A stretch of DNA of 47,985 nucleotides, taken from Clostridiales bacterium UBA1316 (GTDB lineage: Bacteria; Bacillota; Clostridia; Oscillospirales; Oscillospiraceae). The notes beneath the pieces are model-generated. The model did not search any database. It was not told where the DNA came from and worked only from the letters and a program-made list of their open reading frames with translations. Where the stretch lies: NCBI GenBank assembly GCA_002307055.1, contig DBTM01000073.1, positions 1-47,985 of the forward strand. Reading direction: 5' to 3'. A program made the position numbers and the translations under genes. Shown here piece by piece: positions 42,997-47,985 of this stretch. Position 1 is the first letter of the stretch, and the number at the start of each line of letters is the position of its first letter.

Positions 42997-43094
42997 GACC
43001 CCCGGCGCTTATTATTTTTGAAAAAATATAGAAATATTAAGATATTTTGATATAATGCTTTTAGGCTGCCATATTAAAATAAAAAAGGTGACAA

Positions 43095-44123
43095 ATGGAG
43101 ATATTAATAAATTATCTGAAAAAACCGTTTATAAAAAGATTGCTTGTCTTGATAGTCATTGGAATAGGCCTGTATCTGATTAAAGGCCAGATTACACTTT
43201 TTTTATTAACATTTATATTAATCTACCTCATTAACTCAACCCAGAAATTAATCAGCAAACACATCAGCCGGTTCGTAAAGATTAACAGCAAAATTATTAT
43301 TGTTCTAATTTATCTGTTGATTACAGGGCTGCTCATTCTGCTTATTTATAACTTTGTACCTGATATTATCAGGCAAATTAGAGAAATTGTAATATCTGTA
43401 ACGCGTTATTTAATGACTTATGATTTTACAACAAAAACCAATAATGTATTTGTCGATTATATTTATAGTTATTTTAAGCAGATCGATCTGCAGAAATACA
43501 TCGCAAGCAGCGGTACTGTGCTGCTAAAAGTCGCAGGCAGCGTTGGGTCTATAAGTATCAACATTCTTATGGCAATTATACTGAGCTTGTTTTTTTCGCT
43601 TGAAAAAGATAGAATCGTCAGCTTCTACGAAGGCTTTAAAGACAGCAAGGTGGGTTGGCTGTATACAGAACTGAATTATTTCGGAGAGAAGTTTTCGAAT
43701 TCTTTCGGCAAGGTCATTCAAACGCAAATCCTGATCTCTTTTATAAATTCTATTCTCTCCCTCATTATGCTGACCATTTTGGGATTCCCGAATACCATCG
43801 GATTATTTATCATGATATTTATTTTGGGTTTAGTGCCTGTTGTCGGTGTTTTCGTTTCCATCGTTCCGCTGTCGATTATTGCTTATACCATCGGGGGCTT
43901 CACATATATCATTTATGTTTTGATTATGATATTAATCCTGCATTCCCTAGAAGCATATGTTTTAAATCCGAAGCTCATGTCGCAAAAGACAAAGCTGCCC
44001 GTTTTCATTACGTTTATCGTCCTCATTATGTCCGAACATATATTCGGTACATGGGGTCTGATCGTCGGTATCCCGGTAACGATATTTTTACTGGATGTCC
44101 TGGAGGTCAAGACTGATAAATAA
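43095..44123 (+). CDS. AI-2E family transporter
   Basis: This 342-residue protein belongs to the AI-2E (PerM/YdiK) family of membrane proteins, with about seven to eight helices. Family motifs include GFPNTIGLFIMIFILGLVPVVG and LEAYVLNPKLMSQKTKLP and a final GIPVTIFLLDVLE. Members have been proposed to export autoinducer-2 or act in ion exchange; substrate evidence is limited. The gene is AT-rich compared with its neighbours, which may reflect transfer or a membrane-protein bias. AAAGGTG precedes the ATG. It stands alone, divergent from the TetR operon, with a clear terminator. Confidence 0.87.
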   Translation: MEILINYLKKPFIKRLLVLIVIGIGLYLIKGQITLFLLTFILIYLINSTQKLISKHISRFVKINSKIIIVLIYLLITGLLILLIYNFVPDIIRQIREIVISVTRYLMTYDFTTKTNNVFVDYIYSYFKQIDLQKYIASSGTVLLKVAGSVGSISINILMAIILSLFFSLEKDRIVSFYEGFKDSKVGWLYTELNYFGEKFSNSFGKVIQTQILISFINSILSLIMLTILGFPNTIGLFIMIFILGLVPVVGVFVSIVPLSIIAYTIGGFTYIIYVLIMILILHSLEAYVLNPKLMSQKTKLPVFITFIVLIMSEHIFGTWGLIVGIPVTIFLLDVLEVKTDK

Positions 44124-44166
44124 TATTATACTGAATGAAATTTTGGATTTATAAACATAACCATGA

Positions 44167-44196
44167 AAAAGCAGGGGATGAACCCCTGCTTTTATT
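44167..44196. terminator. Terminator after the AI-2E family gene
   Basis: AAAAGCAGGGG (44167-44177) pairs perfectly with CCCCTGCTTTT (44183-44193) around five bases, followed by further T residues. Confidence 0.85.
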
Positions 44197-44274
44197 CATA
44201 ACAGCTTTTTAAGCCAAAGACCGGTGACGTGTGATGAAACCGGTATATTCAGAGGCGGTCGGTTACCGATTTGC

Positions 44275-45582
44275 TCAGATATGGGTTTTATGCGCTTGTA
44301 AAAGTTTGTTTGGCGCTGCGGCGCTGATAGATTTTACATCGTCGAGAAATTGATAGTGTGAAACCATGTCCTGCAAGACAGACGCCTGCATAACCATCTC
44401 CTCGCTGTTTGAAGCGCTTTCCTCTGCGGTGGCGGTGGTATTTTGAACGATGCTTGATATTTGAGTCAGCCCTATGTTGATCTGTTCGACGGTGTCGGCT
44501 TGATTCTTTGCGTCGGCAGCAATCTCTGTAATGGCATGAACCGTATTGCCGACGCTCGTGACGATGCTTCCCAGCGTCGTATGCATGGCTTCTCCGATTT
44601 TAAGGCCGTCTCGCGCCTTCACGATGCTGTCATTAAGCAGAGTGTTTGTCTGTTTTGCGGCTTCCGAGCTTTTAGAAGCAAGGTTTTTTACTTCAGCAGC
44701 CACGACGGCAAACCCCTTGCCGGAGGCACCCGCACGCGCCGCCTCAACAGCGGCGTTTAACGCGAGAATGTTTGTCTGAAATGCGATATCTTCGATATTT
44801 TTAATGATTTTTGATATATTCGACGATGAAATGTTAATTTCGTTAAGCGCAGTTAAAAGCCTGTTCATGTTTTGACTGCCGGCTTCAGCTTCGCTATGAA
44901 CATCTTCACTGAGCTTTTCGGCTTTTATTGCGTTGTTGGATGTATTTTTCATAAAACTGGTCATACTGTCGACAGTCGCGGATATCTCCTGTATCGATGC
45001 GGCTTGCTCGGTTGCACCCTTGGCGAGTATCTGGGCGCCGCTGCTGATTTCGGCCGATGCTGAAGATACAAGCTCCGAGGTATCTCTAACACTTTTAACA
45101 AGACTGCTCGTTGAATCCATGATGCTGTTGAGTCCGCGCGCAATCTCGCGGAAATCACCTTGGTATTTGCCGACATCGGCGCGTGACGTCAGGTCACCGG
45201 TCGATATGCTGTTTTCAAACATAGTTACCTCGGAGAACATTTCGTTAATGGACCTTTGAACCGCCTGAAACGATGTCGCAAGCTGCCTCATTTCACGTGA
45301 GTTGTCGATTTCCATCTCAAATTGCATATCGCCTAAAGCCATTTTTTGAGCATAGGAGGAAAGCCTGCTAATTGGTTTTACGAGCACACGGGATATATTC
45401 CACGTACCAAGCATTATTATAATGAAAATTACAGCTACAGTACCCAGTATGATTTGCTTCGCGTTTGACGCGCCCGACAATCCGTATTTAATGATTATCC
45501 AGTACAGAACAGAAAACGAAATCGCAAGCCCTATACAGTAAGGTACTAATATCTTGCTTGCGATACTCCAGCTTTTGTACAC
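44275..45582 (-). CDS. Methyl-accepting chemotaxis protein lacking a large sensor domain
   Basis: This 435-residue receptor has two membrane helices (about 11-32 and 44-63) separated by only about a dozen residues, then a HAMP domain (about 64-117) and a full signalling coiled coil. The tip contains EDIAFQTNILALNAAVEAARAG-type sequence split by conserved glutamates, ending FAVVAAEVKNLASKS, where CheA/CheW bind. Most MCPs have a ligand domain of about 150 residues or more between the helices; here it is absent, so it must sense through the membrane, HAMP or a partner. AGGAGG lies before the start. No other chemotaxis gene is in the window. Confidence 0.92.
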   Translation of the reverse strand: MYKSWSIASKILVPYCIGLAISFSVLYWIIIKYGLSGASNAKQIILGTVAVIFIIIMLGTWNISRVLVKPISRLSSYAQKMALGDMQFEMEIDNSREMRQLATSFQAVQRSINEMFSEVTMFENSISTGDLTSRADVGKYQGDFREIARGLNSIMDSTSSLVKSVRDTSELVSSASAEISSGAQILAKGATEQAASIQEISATVDSMTSFMKNTSNNAIKAEKLSEDVHSEAEAGSQNMNRLLTALNEINISSSNISKIIKNIEDIAFQTNILALNAAVEAARAGASGKGFAVVAAEVKNLASKSSEAAKQTNTLLNDSIVKARDGLKIGEAMHTTLGSIVTSVGNTVHAITEIAADAKNQADTVEQINIGLTQISSIVQNTTATAEESASNSEEMVMQASVLQDMVSHYQFLDDVKSISAAAPNKLLQAHKTHI

Positions 45583-45999
45583 ACAGCATTCCTCCTAATT
45601 TATATACATATACTTTATCGTCACAAAAAAAGTAAATATTAGAAGAAGCAACAAAACAAAACGGTCTTTCGAAAATTTGGGAACTCGTCAGTACTGGTTT
45701 CGTTATTTTATTAATGAAAAGAGCTGGATTTCGCATAAATATCTCTCTAAAAATAACGTTATATTCTGCCGATATCCCGTGCAATCGTCCATGCTGCCTG
45801 CGCGAACATACCGGCGTGCGTTAATTCAGCTGAAGCAACAGCCCCGCGCCTTTGTTTTAAAAGTGACCATATCGTCGTTCGGGAAAAGATCGGGTCCTAT
45901 ATTGTAAAAACCTTACGGAGAGGAAGAAAGTTTTTTGCGTTATGGTGTCCCGACACAATGTCTGCCCCTGCAAAGGAAACGCGATTTCCTGGTATCAGC
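45583..45999. other. 417-base intergenic region, no supported gene
   Basis: This gap lies between the divergent 5' end of the MCP gene and the 3' end of the ferritin-like gene. It is AT-rich next to the MCP gene, where its promoter must lie, and more GC-rich from about 45760 to 45880. There the minus strand has a short open run (residues such as ASAELTHAGMF) that looks code-like but has no start. No tRNA, riboswitch or terminator was recognised. Confidence 0.5.
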
Positions 46000-46509
46000 T
46001 TACATCATATTCTCAATAATACAGCCGATCATTCTTGAATGCCGCGCCTCGTCTTCGGATAAGGCCAGATATGTATCTGCGAGTTCCTTATGCGAGTTTT
46101 TTTCGGCGGCAGCTCGATAAGCGGCTGAACCCTCTTTTTCACCGGAATACTTTTTGCGAAGCGTGTCCGGTACAGAATAGATAAGCGGGCAGGCATTCGG
46201 AGGCGTATACGTTTCACCTGTGAGAATGAAGTATTTTGCGCGCAGTTTTTTAAGATGGCTTCTCTCATCGGCAGAAATCCTGGAAAGCATCTGCCGGGTA
46301 CAGCCGGAGCATTTTGAAGCGAGTAAGCAGTAAATTTGGGCGTCGTTTGCCTCGTCATCCATAAAATCGCAAAGCTGCTCGGTATCATGGGTTTCAGCTT
46401 TCTGCGTCATCGTGTTTGGTTTTATATTGTCATCAACGGTCCCCGGCATGACGCGCTGCCAGACGGCGTCGAATTTGGCTCTGTCGAAGCTGTAATCATT
46501 GTTATCCAT
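46000..46509 (-). CDS. Ferritin-like/rubrerythrin-type di-iron protein
   Basis: This 169-residue helical protein resembles the ferritin-like domain of rubrerythrins. Metal-type motifs are present: a Glu in MDDEANDAQIY, ExxH in DERSHLKKL and a second ExxH in DEARHSRMI. A CSGC pair near residue 70 is unusual for the fold and could bind another metal. No rubredoxin domain is attached. Such proteins detoxify peroxide or handle iron in anaerobes. The ATG at 46509 is preferred; a GTG three codons earlier lies within the GGTGAT ribosome site. Confidence 0.82.
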   Translation of the reverse strand: MDNNDYSFDRAKFDAVWQRVMPGTVDDNIKPNTMTQKAETHDTEQLCDFMDDEANDAQIYCLLASKCSGCTRQMLSRISADERSHLKKLRAKYFILTGETYTPPNACPLIYSVPDTLRKKYSGEKEGSAAYRAAAEKNSHKELADTYLALSEDEARHSRMIGCIIENMM

Positions 46510-46684
46510 AAATATCACCAGCCCTTTCGGATGCTGTAAAAAAATATTTTGTATGATTCTCCAAATAATAGGAGCACCATGGACTGATTTATACTATGCA
46601 ATCGATATTGCCAGAGTGCAGTCAATCTGTTAATATGTAGTGTAAGTCTCTATTCATTTTTTTCTGCTGTTTTGCAGGGAATGT

Positions 46685-47431
46685 GTGGTTAATGTGCCGA
46701 GATTTTTTGTCGCAGCGTCAAACATATTCGGCGGTATCGCTTATCTGAACGCCAAAGAGCTTGAGCATCTCCGCGCGCTGCGCATCCGGCACGGGGAGCG
46801 CTTTACCGTGTGTGACGGAGCCGGGCAGGACTATACCTGCAAGCTCACAAAGCTGACGGATGAAGGGGCGCAGGCGGAGGTTGTGGAAATCACGCCGTCA
46901 CGCGGAGAACCTTCGGTTGAATGCGCTGTCTTTACAGCCTTTGCCAAAGGAGACAAGCTCGAGACGGTCGTCCAGAAATCCATCGAGCTCGGTGCGTCGG
47001 AAATTGTGGTATTTCCGTCGGATCGTTGTGTTTCCAAGCCGGAAGGCCTTTCTGTTCTCACTAAAACGGGCAGGCTGCAGAAAATAGCGGAAGAAGCCGC
47101 TAAGCAGTCTGGACGCGGACGAATCCCGCAGGTTTCCGTTACCCCGTCGTTTCAGCACGCCGTACACAAAGCAGCGAAAGCCGAGCTCCCGCTTTTTCTA
47201 TATGAGAGTGAAAAAAATCTAAGCATTAAAGAAGCACTTGAGGCAAGCGGCTGCCCTAAAACAATATCGATCATGACAGGCCCTGAGGGCGGTTTTGAAC
47301 CCGAGGAAGCAGCCTTCGCCATCGAAAACGGCATGCGTTCGGTATCACTCGGCCCGCGCATATTGCGCTGCGAAACGGCACCGATCGCCGCTCTGTCGGC
47401 GGTCATGTTTTATACAAACAATCTGAAATAA
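46685..47431 (+). CDS. rsmE: 16S rRNA m3U1498 methyltransferase
   Basis: RsmE uses S-adenosylmethionine to methylate U1498 of 16S rRNA in the ribosome's small subunit. The 248 residues contain an N-terminal PUA-like domain (PRFFVAAS start, RHGERFTVCDGAG) and a C-terminal SPOUT knot with MTGPEGGFEPEEAAFA and LGPRILRCETAPIAAL, the cofactor site. The start is a GTG at 46685; a GTG three codons later is an alternative, and the ribosome site AGGGA is modest. It is 27 bases upstream of a hydratase gene, so the two may be co-transcribed. Confidence 0.92.
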   Translation: MVNVPRFFVAASNIFGGIAYLNAKELEHLRALRIRHGERFTVCDGAGQDYTCKLTKLTDEGAQAEVVEITPSRGEPSVECAVFTAFAKGDKLETVVQKSIELGASEIVVFPSDRCVSKPEGLSVLTKTGRLQKIAEEAAKQSGRGRIPQVSVTPSFQHAVHKAAKAELPLFLYESEKNLSIKEALEASGCPKTISIMTGPEGGFEPEEAAFAIENGMRSVSLGPRILRCETAPIAALSAVMFYTNNLK

Positions 47432-47458
47432 AAGATAATCAGTTAAGGAGACCATATC

Positions 47459-47985
47459 ATGTCAATGACCGAACTGCATAAAAACGGCGTCTATCTCGTA
47501 TCCGGTAAGCCTGCCGCGGCAACTGAAGCCAAGGGTGCGGTACCGGACGCGGCCAGAGAAAAGACGATGGCTTATCAGATATTGCGGCGCCACGATAAAA
47601 GCGCCGACCCGATGAAAATGCGCATCAAATTTGATGCGCTTGTCTCGCATGATATTACCTATGTCGGCATAATCCAGACGGCGCGCGCTTCCGGTATGAC
47701 GCGCTTTCCGATTCCGTACGCCATGACGAACTGCCACAACAGCCTCTGCGCCGTCGGCGGAACCATCAACGAGGACGATCACGTTTTCGGCCTTTCCGCC
47801 GCGAAAAAATATGGCGGCATCTATGTGCCCGCCAACCTTAGCGTCATCCATAGCTACGCGCGCGAAGAGCTCGCAGGTTGCGGAAAAATGATATTGGGTT
47901 CGGACAGCCACACGCGCTACGGCGCGCTCGGCACCCTCGCCATCGGCGAAGGCGGGCCGGAGCTGGTCAAGCAACTCTTAAAGAA
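47459..47985 (+). CDS. Aconitase-family hydratase, YbhJ-like, 5' part only
   Basis: The open frame runs from ATG 47459 to the window edge with no stop, giving 175 complete codons. The reading NGVYLVSGKPAAA, then AMTNCHNSLCAVGGTINEDD and GSDSHTRYGALGTLAIGEGG matches the N-terminal part of aconitase-like hydratases of the YbhJ group. GSDSHTRYGALG is the substrate and cluster-side motif shared with aconitase. The cluster cysteines would lie further on, outside the window. AAGGAGACC precedes the start at good spacing. The true substrate is unknown; citrate-pathway aconitase activity should not be assumed. Confidence 0.85.
   Translation, partial: MSMTELHKNGVYLVSGKPAAATEAKGAVPDAAREKTMAYQILRRHDKSADPMKMRIKFDALVSHDITYVGIIQTARASGMTRFPIPYAMTNCHNSLCAVGGTINEDDHVFGLSAAKKYGGIYVPANLSVIHSYAREELAGCGKMILGSDSHTRYGALGTLAIGEGGPELVKQLLK

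Noticed and set aside
45583..45720. Cyclic-di-GMP riboswitch before the MCP gene
   Set aside because: The long leader invited this idea, but no GEMM core such as the conserved GGCAAACC-type segment followed by a tetraloop receptor was found on the minus strand.

Overview
The window reads as chromosomal DNA of an anaerobic, endospore-forming Clostridia member, probably of the Oscillospiraceae/Ruminococcaceae type. The grounds are moderate GC with strong Shine-Dalgarno sites and occasional TTG/GTG starts, the germination protein YpeB, a hybrid-cluster protein with its ferredoxin, Firmicutes-style gene sets (TepA, FtsK/SpoIIIE, DUF1540) and S-layer-homology exported proteins. No rRNA, tRNA, CRISPR or complete insertion sequence was seen. 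The taxonomic call is inference.

Layout. 1-241: duplicated leader carrying a small MITE-like element. 243-8122: coaE, M18 aminopeptidase, PepV-like M20 peptidase, TepA-like protease, a divergent UppP and an FtsK/SpoIIIE translocase. 8258-11843: gltX, an anchored unknown protein and ypeB. 11906-15095 (minus): DUF1540, flavodoxin and a polar amino-acid ABC importer. 15330-24128 (plus): dnaE, a beta-CASP hydrolase, an SLH/GH18 protein and an exported NAGPA-domain protein.

24280-29327 is the most interesting block. A seven-gene minus-strand operon (XRE regulator, HAD phosphatase, ImmA/IrrE metallopeptidase, two small unknowns, SRAP/YedK abasic-site protein, nitrilase) is divergent from a Y-family polymerase (dinB). 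The 214-base divergent region carries seven AACTTC/GAAGTT half-sites around a recognisable dinB promoter, and no Firmicutes LexA box was seen. This looks like a self-contained repressor-plus-protease DNA-damage response, comparable in logic to DdrO/IrrE, but that function is inference.

29447-33122 holds a tandem duplication of an SLH-domain trypsin-like protease. The junction between the copies preserves the 3' end of the Crp/Fnr gene fused to the 3' end of dinB at a shared GGTC. One copy is frameshifted by a single base in a G run.

33102-36185 is a nitrosative/redox stress module: a Crp/Fnr regulator divergent from ferredoxin and hcp, with a perfect 10-bp-arm palindrome between them. Then follow a FapA/DUF342 protein, an HD hydrolase, a PadR-HAAS pair, a TetR-controlled ABC-2 exporter operon with a clear operator, an AI-2E family permease, an MCP with almost no extracellular domain, a ferritin-like protein, rsmE, and the 5' end of an aconitase-family hydratase cut by the window edge.
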